Shown one piece after another: positions 50,163 through 58,674 of a stretch of DNA of 64,000 nt. The position numbers were made by a program, and so were the translations under genes. The DNA is from an uncultured Porphyromonadaceae bacterium (lineage in GTDB: Bacteria; Bacteroidota; Bacteroidia; Bacteroidales; Muribaculaceae): the NCBI GenBank assembly GCA_900544305.1, contig UQUV01000004.1, positions 58,159-122,158 of the forward strand. Reading direction: 5' to 3'. Below the pieces are notes generated by a model. That model saw only the letters and a program-made list of their open reading frames with translations. It was not told where the DNA came from and did no database searches. Position 1 is the first letter of the stretch. Every line of letters starts with the position of its first letter.

Positions 50163-50774
50163 ATGCAAGTGCTGAAAGAGGACATACGGGGTCGGATATT
50201 GACGATTGCCAGGCAGCAATTCGAGAAGAAAGGCTATTCCAAAACTTCAATGCGCGAAATAGCGGAGTTAGCTGGGGTTGGTGTCGGGAATATCTATAAC
50301 TACTTCACAAGCAAAGATGAATTATTCCATGAAGTGGTCCGTCCTGTTTTGTGCGCTTTGGAAGCCATGCTGCAAGAACACCACGGCATACGGGGCGAAG
50401 ATATTATGATGATGCGGTCGGAAAAATACCTGAAATCCTGCATTGATGAATATGTTTCGCTTATAGACAAACACCGTTCGCTAATGGAAATACTGTTGTT
50501 CCGTGCGCAAGGTTCTTCATTGGAACGCTTCCGTGAGAATTATACCGACCGTTCCACGGAATTGGTTAAGGCGTGGTTCGCGTCCATGCAGCGGAAACAT
50601 CCCGAAATCAATACGGCTGTGTCTGATTTTATCATTCATTTGCATACGGTATGGATGTTCACGATGTTCGAGGAGCTATTGATGCATTCCGTACCCCGGC
50701 AAGAGATGGAGGCTATTTTGCACGATTATATCCTGTTTGAAATCCAAGGTTGGAGGGCTATTATCAAGATATGA
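50163..50774 (+). CDS. TetR-family transcriptional regulator
   Basis: 203 residues. N-terminal HTH (about 8-55): RGRILTIARQQFEKKGYSKTSMREIAELAGVGVGNIYNYFTSKDELF; C-terminal ligand-binding domain with TetR_C-type helices, including a Trp-rich dimer end (HTVWMFTMFEELLMHS). Presumably a local repressor of the downstream methyltransferase/ABC operon, released by its substrate. Separated from it by a perfect terminator, so it is its own transcript. Confidence 0.92.
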   Translation: MQVLKEDIRGRILTIARQQFEKKGYSKTSMREIAELAGVGVGNIYNYFTSKDELFHEVVRPVLCALEAMLQEHHGIRGEDIMMMRSEKYLKSCIDEYVSLIDKHRSLMEILLFRAQGSSLERFRENYTDRSTELVKAWFASMQRKHPEINTAVSDFIIHLHTVWMFTMFEELLMHSVPRQEMEAILHDYILFEIQGWRAIIKI

Positions 50775-50824
50775 GATACAGACAACGTACATACGAACAT
50801 TCAACCGCATCAGAACGGTTGGTA

Positions 50825-50860
50825 AGGAGGAAATCTTCACGGAGGTTTCCTCCTTTTTTT
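50825..50860 (+). terminator. Terminator after the tetR-like gene
   Basis: 9-bp perfect stem AGGAGGAAA/TTTCCTCCT (50825-50833, 50846-50854) with 12-nt loop and seven T. Separates regulator and operon transcripts, or acts as an attenuator. Confidence 0.88.
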
Positions 50861-50904
50861 ATGAACAATTCTGAATATCGTTCACTATTAAACACTCCAA
50901 AAAT

Positions 50905-51726
50905 ATGAGACAGAAATACGAGTTTAAGAGTATTGTAGCGGAAACATTGCTTATTCCGCTATACATGAGAGCCAAAGAAAGTCGCCGGAATAATCCCATT
51001 CTATATGACAAGGCTGCGGAATGGCTGGCGGACAGTTTGGAATACGATTATTCCCAGTTCGACGGGGCAAAGTTGAGCGAAGTGGGATGCGTGGTGCGTG
51101 GATGGTATTTTGACTGCGCTGTGCGCCGATTTATTAAAGCACATTCGCATCCGGTCGTGGTCAATGTGGGATGTGGACTGGATACCCGTTTCCAGCGTAT
51201 CGGAAGTCAGAAAGCAGTCTTTTATGATTTAGATTTGCCTGAGGTCATTGCTCTACGCCGGGAATTGATACCCGAACAGCCGGACAATGTCTATATTGAA
51301 GCGTCTTTGTTGGAGACCGACTGGATGGATGACCTGCGCCGGAAACACCCCGAAGCAGAATTTATCTTCATCGTGGAGGGGGTACTGATGTACTTCTACG
51401 AGAAGCAAGTAAAATCCTTCCTGCATCACGTGGCAAACCGTTTCGGGGGAGGTGAATTGTGGTTTGACGTGTGCGGCACGATAATGAGCCGACATGGTGT
51501 GAAGCCCGATTCGCTCCGCAAACACGAGGCTCAAATCCGTTCCGGCATAAGCAACGGGTATGTGGTGGAACAATGGGAACCGTCTTTAAAGCTCATTGAA
51601 CAGGCTAACTATATGAAGTTCTTCCGTTCACGCTGGGGATTCTTCTTCGGGCAGATATTGGGGCGCATCCCTTGGCTCTGCTACAAATTCAGTTCATTGC
51701 TCGGATATAAAATCACATCAAAATAG
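50905..51726 (+). CDS. Class I SAM methyltransferase, leucine carboxyl methyltransferase-like
   Basis: 273 residues. SAM-binding motif VVNVGCGLDTRFQRIG (about 84-99), YDLDLPEVIALRRELI and FIVEGVLMYFYEKQV, as in the LCM/PPM1-TcmP family, which methylates carboxyl groups, including those of polyketides. The C-terminal part has a hydrophobic helix. It is the first gene of the cargo operon, 10 bp before an ABC transporter gene, so the methyl acceptor is probably the transported compound (inference). Confidence 0.85.
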   Translation: MRQKYEFKSIVAETLLIPLYMRAKESRRNNPILYDKAAEWLADSLEYDYSQFDGAKLSEVGCVVRGWYFDCAVRRFIKAHSHPVVVNVGCGLDTRFQRIGSQKAVFYDLDLPEVIALRRELIPEQPDNVYIEASLLETDWMDDLRRKHPEAEFIFIVEGVLMYFYEKQVKSFLHHVANRFGGGELWFDVCGTIMSRHGVKPDSLRKHEAQIRSGISNGYVVEQWEPSLKLIEQANYMKFFRSRWGFFFGQILGRIPWLCYKFSSLLGYKITSK

Positions 51727-51736
51727 CGTAATAACA

Positions 51737-53539
51737 ATGGAAAAATCAAAAAAGAAAAAAGGTTTGTCCCGTCTGTTCGAGATAGCGGGACAAAGGAAAG
51801 GTCTGCTTATATTAGCAGGTCTGCTGTCGGCTGGCAGCGCGGTGTGTATGCTTGTGCCTTATTGGGCAGTTTATGAAATTTTGAAAGAGTTGCTGTCGAA
51901 TGGCTCCAATCTTTCCGCTTTGGACGGAACGGACATGATGCGTTGGGGATGGATTGCATTTGGAGGGCTTGTTGGCGGATTGATATTGCTCTATGCCGCC
52001 CTGATGTCCTCACATGTGGCTGCATTCCGTATCTTGTATGGGTTGCGTGTCCGTCTGTCTGAACATATCGGCAAACTGCCTTTGGGATATTTGAACAATA
52101 CCTCTACGGGAGCCATCAAGAAAACAATGGACCAGAATATCGAGAAAATAGAGGGCTTCATCGCCCATACCATTCCGGATTTGGTCAATGTAATGGCAAC
52201 GGTAGTGGTAATGCTGGTCATCTTTTTCTCGCTGGATGTGTGGCTGACAGTCGTGTGCCTGGCCGTTGTGGTGCTTAGCTTATTCCTGCAATTTTCCAAT
52301 TTCATGGGAAAAAGGGCAAGGGAGTTCATGGGTATCTACTACGATGCACAGGAAAAAATGAGCGCATCAGCTGTGCAGTATGTACGGGGAATGCCCGTCG
52401 TCAAGATATTCGGGCAAAGCGTCCGTTCGTTCCGTCAGTTCAATGCCGAGATTCAGGCATACAAGACATTCGCCTTGAAATGCTGTGACACCTACCAGAA
52501 CGGGATGATTGCCTTTACCGTCTTGCTCAATTCGATGGTAACGTTTATTCTTCCTATGGGCATCTTGCTGATGCAAGCCAGTCCGCAATCCTTGTCATTG
52601 GCGGTAGTATGGCTGTTCTTCACTATCATGGGACCGGGTATGGCTTCCCCCGTTTATAAACTGACATTCTTGGGAGGTAATACGCGCGACATCGATGAAG
52701 GTGTAAACCGTATCGACCGCATACTTGAAAAGAAACCTGTGCCGGAGCCGGTACATCCGCAAGTGCCTGCCGCTTACGATGTGGAATTTCGCCATGTGTC
52801 ATTCTCCTACGAGAACACAGAACAGGGAACACGGACGGAAGCCCTGCGTGATGTCAGCTTCATTGCACCACAAGGAAAGATAACCGCCCTTGTCGGTCCG
52901 TCAGGAAGCGGCAAATCAACGGTTGCCAACCTGATACCCCGGTTCTGGGATGTGGAGCAAGGGAAAATATGTATAGGCGGTGCAGATATACGCCAAATAC
53001 CTACCGCAAAACTGATGGATATGGTTTCATTCGTCTTTCAAGACACTTTCCTTTTTTACGACACTCTTTATGAGAACATCGCCGTAGGCTCTCCTGATGC
53101 CACGAAAGAAAAGGTAATAGCCGCTGCGAAAGCTGCCCAATGCCACGATTTCATAGAGCGTTTGCCGCAAGGCTACGAAACAAGGATAGGCGATAAAGGT
53201 GTATTCCTGTCCGGCGGTGAAGCCCAACGGATATGTGTAGCTCGTGCCATATTGAAGAATGCTCCGATACTGGTGTTGGACGAAGCGACTGCTTTCGCTG
53301 ACCCTGAAAACGAGCATAAAATGCAGATGGCTTTGCAGTCGCTGATAAAGGACAAGACGGTCATTGTGATTGCCCATCGCCTTTCTTCCATTATTTCTGC
53401 GCATCAGATTGTCGTCATGAAAGAAGGAAGCATTGTGCAATGCGGAAGGCATGAACAATTATCCGTGACAGAGGGTGTATATAAAAACATGTGGGATGCC
53501 TATACGAGCGCATACCATTGGACGTTGAACAAAAACTAA
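51737..53539 (+). CDS. ABC half-transporter (type IV exporter fold), IrtA/YbtQ-like subgroup
   Basis: 600 residues. Six-helix membrane domain (about 20-320), nucleotide-binding domain with Walker A GPSGSGKST (about 387), Q-loop FVFQDTFLFYDTLYENI, signature LSGGEAQRICVAR (about 490) and Walker B ILVLDEATAFADPENE. The DEATAFADPE variant of the usual DEATSALD is, from memory, typical of the siderophore importers IrtAB/YbtPQ. Hence direction could be import despite the exporter fold. Likely heterodimer partner: the ABC gene at 54176. Confidence 0.9.
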   Translation: MEKSKKKKGLSRLFEIAGQRKGLLILAGLLSAGSAVCMLVPYWAVYEILKELLSNGSNLSALDGTDMMRWGWIAFGGLVGGLILLYAALMSSHVAAFRILYGLRVRLSEHIGKLPLGYLNNTSTGAIKKTMDQNIEKIEGFIAHTIPDLVNVMATVVVMLVIFFSLDVWLTVVCLAVVVLSLFLQFSNFMGKRAREFMGIYYDAQEKMSASAVQYVRGMPVVKIFGQSVRSFRQFNAEIQAYKTFALKCCDTYQNGMIAFTVLLNSMVTFILPMGILLMQASPQSLSLAVVWLFFTIMGPGMASPVYKLTFLGGNTRDIDEGVNRIDRILEKKPVPEPVHPQVPAAYDVEFRHVSFSYENTEQGTRTEALRDVSFIAPQGKITALVGPSGSGKSTVANLIPRFWDVEQGKICIGGADIRQIPTAKLMDMVSFVFQDTFLFYDTLYENIAVGSPDATKEKVIAAAKAAQCHDFIERLPQGYETRIGDKGVFLSGGEAQRICVARAILKNAPILVLDEATAFADPENEHKMQMALQSLIKDKTVIVIAHRLSSIISAHQIVVMKEGSIVQCGRHEQLSVTEGVYKNMWDAYTSAYHWTLNKN

Positions 53540-53546
53540 AAGCAAT

Positions 53547-54167
53547 ATGAGAAAGAAGAATTTCTTAAACAAGGTCTTGCAAAACACAAGTTGTCCGCAA
53601 GGATTTTGGGGACGGATGATTTTGCGAGGAATGAATTGTTTTCATGCATCTTTAGCTAATCGTGGCATGAAGCAAGTGGAATGGCAGCCGAATTGGAATG
53701 TTCTTGATATAGGCTGTGGCGGTGGTGCGAATTTGAAACGTTTATTGAATTTATGTCCAAAAGGAAATATCTACGGCATAGACCTGTCAGAAGAAAGTGT
53801 TTCATTCGCCCAAAAGTACAACGAAAAAGACTTGAATAAAAGATGTTTCATACAACAAGGGAATGTTTGTTCATTACCTTATGAGGATGGATTTTTTAAT
53901 GCTATCACGGCTTTTGAAACGGTCTATTTTTGGTCGCCTGTAAACATAGCGTTGTCTGAAGTGGCGCGTGTTCTCCGAGAAGGAGGTTGTTTCCTTATTA
54001 GTCTGGAAGCGAGCGACCCCGAACTTGGAAAAATGTGGACGGAACGGATAGATGGTATGGTTGTCTATACTCCGGCAGAATTGGAAGAACGGTTGCATGA
54101 AGTCGGATTTTCATCCATCAGAACAATCCGTAAAAAGGAAGAAATACATATTATAGCATATAAATAA
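53547..54167 (+). CDS. Class I SAM methyltransferase (Methyltransf_11 type)
   Basis: 206 residues. SAM-binding VLDIGCGGGANLKRLL (about 51-66), IYGIDLSEESVSFAQKYN and the post-motif NAITAFETVYFWSPVNIALSEVARVLREGG. Clearly small-molecule methyltransferase by fold. Sits between the two ABC genes, 7 and 8 bp away, and is A+T-rich compared with the element's left module. Substrate unknown. Confidence 0.87.
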   Translation: MRKKNFLNKVLQNTSCPQGFWGRMILRGMNCFHASLANRGMKQVEWQPNWNVLDIGCGGGANLKRLLNLCPKGNIYGIDLSEESVSFAQKYNEKDLNKRCFIQQGNVCSLPYEDGFFNAITAFETVYFWSPVNIALSEVARVLREGGCFLISLEASDPELGKMWTERIDGMVVYTPAELEERLHEVGFSSIRTIRKKEEIHIIAYK

Positions 54168-54175
54168 AATAAGAT

Positions 54176-55870
54176 ATGAATGCAATAAAGAATATTACAA
54201 TAGGTCACACGGAAAGACTTTACAAGCCGGTGGGTTACACCATGCTTGCCAATTTGGTGAATATCGTGCCGTTTTGTCTTTCTATAGAAGCGATACGTAT
54301 CATTTTCAGTGCATTTGACGGGAGCGGACAGCCGCTCGACACGACCCGTCTTTGGTGGATATTCGGCGTTATGACCATTTATATGCTGGTCATGGTTTTG
54401 GCGGAACGGGCATCTTACCGTGCCAATTTCCGTGGAGCCTACGAAATGAGTGCTTCGGGACGTTTGTCGCTGGCGGAACATCTGCGGAAACTTTCATTAG
54501 GCTTCCTTTCAAGGCGTGACCCCGGCGACTTGTCCTCCATGCTAATTACGGATTTCATGATGGCGGAAACGGGAATCTCACATCATCTGCCCCAATTGAT
54601 GGGCGCAGTGGTAATGCCCGTGCTAGCTTTTGCTTCATTGATATGGATAGATTGGAGGATGGCGGTCAGTATGTTTGCCGCCTTGCCGCTTGCCTTGCTC
54701 GTGCTATGGGCAAGCACAAAGGCGCAGCGGAAGCTGAGCGGCAGGCAAATCCATGCGAAGATAAATGCAGGAAACCGATTGGAGGAATACTTGCAGGGTA
54801 TCCGGGTGATGAAAGCCTACAATCTGTTGGGCGACCGTTTCGTCCGGCTGCGCGATGCCTTTGCCGAACTTCGCCGTGCCTGCATCCGTCAGGAAGCCTT
54901 GTTAGGGCCGTTCGTCCTGTTGAGCATCACGTTGGTACGTGCAGGGCTGACGATGATGGTGCTGTGCGGAACATATCTGCTGTTGGGAGGGGAACTTTCC
55001 ATCCTCGTATTTGTGCTGTTTCTCGTGGTCGGTTCCCGTGTGTTCGACCCATTGACTTCTGCCCTGACCAATTTCACAGAGTTCCGATACTTTTCCATTG
55101 CAGGAGGACGTATTCTTTCCTTAATGAACGAGCCGGAAATGAAAGGAGAACGGCAATCTCCGGCGGCAGGCGACATCCGGTTTGAGCACGTATCGTTTGC
55201 CTATCAAGACAAGGAAGTGTTGCATGATATAAACATTACGCTCCCGAAAAACTCCTTGACGGCTCTTGTCGGACCTTCGGGAAGCGGGAAAAGTACGGTG
55301 ATGAAGCTTTGCGCCCGTTTCTACGACCCGCAGCAGGGACGCATCTTCTTTGGCGGCGTGCCGATGGACGAAATAGCCCCCGAAAGCCTGATGAGCCACA
55401 TCTCTATGGTATTCCAGGATGTCTATCTGTTTCAAGACACGATACGTAACAATATCCGTTTCGGCAAAACAGACGCGACAGACGAGGAAATCATTGCCGC
55501 CGCCAAGAAAGCCTGTTGCCACGACTTCATCATGCGCTTGCCGCAAGGCTACGACACGATGGTTGGCGAAGGTGGCTGTACTTTATCTGGAGGCGAGAAG
55601 CAGCGCATATCCATTGCCCGTGCCATGCTGAAAGACGCACAAGTCATCCTGCTGGACGAAGCTACCGCTTCGCTCGACCCAGAAAATGAAGTGGAGGTGC
55701 AGAAAGCCATCGACTCTTTGATTAAAGGACGCACCGTCATTGCCATAGCTCACAGGCTCAAGACCATAAAAGATGCCGACCGCATCATCGTCCTGGAGGA
55801 CGGCCGGATAAAGGAAGAGGGCACGCACGATGAGCTTATCCGAAAGGAAGGGCTTTATGCCCATTTGTAG
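54176..55870 (+). CDS. ABC half-transporter (type IV exporter fold)
   Basis: 564 residues. Membrane domain (about 20-310) and nucleotide-binding domain with Walker A GPSGSGKSTVMK (about 365), Q-loop SMVFQDVYLFQDTIRNNIRFG, signature LSGGEKQRISIARAM (about 469) and Walker B ILLDEATASLDPENE. Canonical site residues, unlike its partner, so the pair would be an asymmetric heterodimer. Last gene of the TetR-controlled operon; a 190-bp gap follows. Confidence 0.9.
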   Translation: MNAIKNITIGHTERLYKPVGYTMLANLVNIVPFCLSIEAIRIIFSAFDGSGQPLDTTRLWWIFGVMTIYMLVMVLAERASYRANFRGAYEMSASGRLSLAEHLRKLSLGFLSRRDPGDLSSMLITDFMMAETGISHHLPQLMGAVVMPVLAFASLIWIDWRMAVSMFAALPLALLVLWASTKAQRKLSGRQIHAKINAGNRLEEYLQGIRVMKAYNLLGDRFVRLRDAFAELRRACIRQEALLGPFVLLSITLVRAGLTMMVLCGTYLLLGGELSILVFVLFLVVGSRVFDPLTSALTNFTEFRYFSIAGGRILSLMNEPEMKGERQSPAAGDIRFEHVSFAYQDKEVLHDINITLPKNSLTALVGPSGSGKSTVMKLCARFYDPQQGRIFFGGVPMDEIAPESLMSHISMVFQDVYLFQDTIRNNIRFGKTDATDEEIIAAAKKACCHDFIMRLPQGYDTMVGEGGCTLSGGEKQRISIARAMLKDAQVILLDEATASLDPENEVEVQKAIDSLIKGRTVIAIAHRLKTIKDADRIIVLEDGRIKEEGTHDELIRKEGLYAHL

Positions 55871-56102
55871 AATATACAGGAAAGTATTTCGGGGTGGAAA
55901 CTGTAGATAAAGATGTGTTAAATTGCAAACTTCGTTACCATCACTTCTGTATTTGAATGTGCGGTGGCATTGGCTTACTGTATGAAATCAGCATTATAAT
56001 TGTCAGAAAATCTGAAAAGGAAACAATCACAATAGTATAAACATTTAATCAATTTCAAAATGAACAGATCAGAAAACTGTATTCTCTCTTTTTGGAAGAG
56101 AT

Positions 56103-56843
56103 TTGCATCATCGGCACATTACTGCCGAGCAGGATGTGTGGAATGGACTTTTTGCATTGCTCGCTTCAGCGAGAGAAGCCTATCTCCGGGATGTCGTTGA
56201 CAGCGGCAAACTTTATCGCCGCTTCGTGGACGACTTCATCAACAGTCACCGGTATATAGACTGTGACAATGTGGTCTGCCGGAATTGCCATGAGATGATT
56301 ATCCATATAGTCCGAGGTATTCTGCATGATTATCAGGATTGTGTGCGAGAAAAGTTCGCTACCGAATCATTCTCATTGGATGATTGCATGGAACTGAAAA
56401 GGATGTATGACACATCTGAAATAAATAGCCCGGCATTTGCGTATGATGCGGATCCAATGGCGACCGCAGCTTCACTTTCATTCGAGTGTAATTTTTCAAA
56501 AGAACAGATGGCAGGTATTGTGTCTTGTGCCAATACTTGCCATCTGTTCTGTGTTCCTACGGTTCGTATGGAGGATATGGAAGCTCTTTTTGCCTGCAAG
56601 GAGGGCTTCCGAATCCGTGTGAATAACATCCGCCATGTGGCCGTGCTTTTCGACGCGCTACTTGAAAGGTCATACATACAGGCGTACTGGCAGTCCGTTC
56701 TTGAAAGAGGAAAATTCCTGGTTTCCAAGGACGGCAAACGCATCGTGACAGCTTCAAGCCTGTCAACTGCCCTGTCTGCGGCAAGAATCCGTCCCACATC
56801 TGTCGTTTATGCTATCAGGACAATGATAGGCCGACTTCCGTAA
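56103..56843 (+). CDS. Conserved element protein of unknown function (TTG start or 5' frameshift)
   Basis: 246 residues from TTG 56103 (GGAAGAG upstream). Soluble, with Cys-His pairs CRNCHEMIIHIV and SCANTCHLFC, and a Lys-rich C-terminal part (SKDGKRIVTASSLSTALSAARIRP). An ATG at 56060 with good spacing starts another frame that stops after 47 codons, while the main frame has a TGA right at that ATG (56061), so a 1-nt indel near 56060-56100 may have displaced the natural start. Family not recognised. Confidence 0.6.
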   Translation: MHHRHITAEQDVWNGLFALLASAREAYLRDVVDSGKLYRRFVDDFINSHRYIDCDNVVCRNCHEMIIHIVRGILHDYQDCVREKFATESFSLDDCMELKRMYDTSEINSPAFAYDADPMATAASLSFECNFSKEQMAGIVSCANTCHLFCVPTVRMEDMEALFACKEGFRIRVNNIRHVAVLFDALLERSYIQAYWQSVLERGKFLVSKDGKRIVTASSLSTALSAARIRPTSVVYAIRTMIGRLP

Positions 56844-56854
56844 CAGTAATAATC

Positions 56855-58288
56855 CTATGATTTGAAAAGGTCGTCCATGGTGACCTCACTGTGGACGATA
56901 CTTTTATGTTTTCCGTCCACCACTCCGTATGTAGTGACAAATGTGATTACCAATGCCTTTCTGGTCTTTGTCGCCATACGGAACAATCCCATCCGTTCAC
57001 GGAGTTTCATCTCGTAATTATCAGTGATGGCATAACGGTCAGTGCTGAACTTCATTTCGCACAAATGGATGATGCGGTCTGCTCGCTCGATAATCATATC
57101 AATCTGGAAGCCAGGCATTTTTTTGTCAGGATCTGCCTTGCTTCTCCATGAGGATATGGCCGTTCCGACACCGGCTATTCCGAGTGCCGCCTTTATCTGC
57201 CGGTGATGTGCCAGACACACAAGTTCGAAACTGAGTCCCATCCACGCAGAGACGCTGCGGGAATCCATATTGTTGCTCCACCACCTTTCATCCTTGGCAT
57301 TGTTGGATTCTATGAACTTGTAATAAAACAATGTAAAGAAGTCCGTAAGCCTGAAAATGCTTCCTCGGGTCTTACTCCCGAAATGTGACAGACGGGTTAC
57401 GAAATCGCAGCGTTCAAGATTCTTCAGTATCTTGCTCAAGAAAGAGCCTTCCAGACCTGTGGCTTTTGCTATGTCCTCCCTTGTCAGTCCGGACTTGTTC
57501 TCCGACAATAACTTGACTATTGATATATATGTGTCGGCATTGCTGAACAGGGCATTGTACAGTTCGTCGAATTCCCCTTTGAGATGGGCACCATCTGCAA
57601 AAAAGAGCCGGTCAATGTTCTGTGCAAGACTGTCAGAGGTATTCAGGAGGCTCAGGTAAAAGGGAACGCCGCCGAATATCATATAACATTGCAGAATCTG
57701 GTATCTGTCCCATCTGCAGTTGCGCTGCCTCAGATATTCTTCCGTCTCATGCAGATTGAACGGGGAAAGATGCAGGTTGCAGGTCACTCTTGCGTGCAAT
57801 CCTCCCTGATTGGCTTCTATCTTGTCCGCCATCCATGATGTCGCCGATCCTGTGGCGATGAGCATGATGTCTGTACGCCTGTTGCCCCAGCCGTTCCAGA
57901 ATGTTTCCAGGGCATTGACAAAATTCGACCTCTGCGTATCCATCCAAGGCATTTCATCAATGAATATGACTTTTTTCCGGTCTGAAGGCAATGTCTCCAG
58001 ATAATCTTCAAGCGCATTGAAGGCATCATACCATGTCTCGGCTTTCGGCTGTCTTTTTTTCGAATGACGCTTGATTGCCCTCATGAAATTCTGTATCTGC
58101 ACCGAAGCCGGAGTGTTGTGTTCGCCTACAAAGGTGAAATCATATTTATAGTTGAAGAACTTGTCTATGAGATATGTCTTGCCGATACGCCTCCGTCCGC
58201 TGATGATGACAAATTCGGAGCGGTCTGATTCCAGACACCGCTGCAGTTCGTCACATTCCCTGTCTCGTGAAACCAGTTTGTCCTGCAT
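56855..58288 (-). CDS. AAA ATPase with C-terminal nuclease-like domain (archaeal ATPase/DUF234 type)
   Basis: 477 residues from ATG 58288; a longer frame would cross the promoter. P-loop FVIISGRRRIGKTYLIDKF (about 30), Walker B VIFIDEMPWMDT, sensor LIATGSATSWM; a winged-helix segment (about 275-330, GLTREDIAKATGLEGSFLSKIL); then a PDDEXK-like region FQIDMIIERADRIIHLCEMKFSTDRY (D...E-x-K). Family function unclear; such genes are common on mobile elements in Bacteroides and archaea. Convergent with the 56103 gene, 11 bp apart. Confidence 0.88.
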   Translation of the reverse strand: MQDKLVSRDRECDELQRCLESDRSEFVIISGRRRIGKTYLIDKFFNYKYDFTFVGEHNTPASVQIQNFMRAIKRHSKKRQPKAETWYDAFNALEDYLETLPSDRKKVIFIDEMPWMDTQRSNFVNALETFWNGWGNRRTDIMLIATGSATSWMADKIEANQGGLHARVTCNLHLSPFNLHETEEYLRQRNCRWDRYQILQCYMIFGGVPFYLSLLNTSDSLAQNIDRLFFADGAHLKGEFDELYNALFSNADTYISIVKLLSENKSGLTREDIAKATGLEGSFLSKILKNLERCDFVTRLSHFGSKTRGSIFRLTDFFTLFYYKFIESNNAKDERWWSNNMDSRSVSAWMGLSFELVCLAHHRQIKAALGIAGVGTAISSWRSKADPDKKMPGFQIDMIIERADRIIHLCEMKFSTDRYAITDNYEMKLRERMGLFRMATKTRKALVITFVTTYGVVDGKHKSIVHSEVTMDDLFKS

Positions 58289-58304
58289 AATATTTCCGTT
58301 TCCG

Positions 58305-58336
58305 CAAAGGTACTCAATCCATATGTATCTGCCAAA
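58305..58336 (-). promoter_or_regulatory. Promoter of the ATPase gene
   Basis: On the minus strand TTTG (58336-58333), 20-bp spacer, TACCTTTG (58312-58305), 16 bp before ATG 58288. Perfect match to the Bacteroidetes consensus. Confidence 0.83.
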
Positions 58337-58345
58337 TTTCAAAGA

Positions 58346-58450
58346 GTGAGTTTGTACTTTATCTCATAAAATATTTGAGTAAAAGTACAAACTCACCAAC
58401 ACAATAATACCGAGTTACTACTTTATCTATGATTTTTTATGAGATAAAGT
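58346..58450. repeat. Inverted repeats upstream of the ATPase promoter
   Basis: A perfect 15-bp inverted repeat (58346-58360 and 58382-58396, arm GTGAGTTTGTACTTT) lies 9 bp upstream of the -33 box. A second dyad ACTTTATCT (58420-58428) / AGATAAAGT (58442-58450) follows; ACTTTATCT also occurs at 58356-58364. Three copies of the 9-mer within 95 bp look like binding sites of one regulator. Confidence 0.75.
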
Positions 58451-58553
58451 AACGGTTCAGTATATAGTAGCGTTCCATATTAGCCGGATGCTTTTCTGTT
58501 TTTCTCGGATAAGTTATGTGCCCAGCTTGCTGTTTCAAGTGGTACGCATCCCG

Positions 58554-58620
58554 CCGCCGAAAGGCGGTTGGGGTATTAGGCTACCCCATAGGGTCTATTA
58601 CTGGCACACGGGCAAGCCCG
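58554..58620. other. Triple-hairpin region, candidate transfer origin
   Basis: Three adjacent perfect stems: CCGCC-GAAA-GGCGG (58554-58567), GGGGTA...TACCCC (58570-58587) and CGGGC-AA-GCCCG (58609-58620), in a G+C-rich, gene-free stretch between the primase 3' end and the A+T-rich repeats. Clustered hairpins next to mobilisation genes are typical of oriT regions. No relaxase gene is adjacent, so the call is inference. Confidence 0.4.
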
Positions 58621-58674
58621 GAGATGAATCGGACTGGCAGGGGCGGATGGCGGAAAGGTATCTGATGCCAAATG

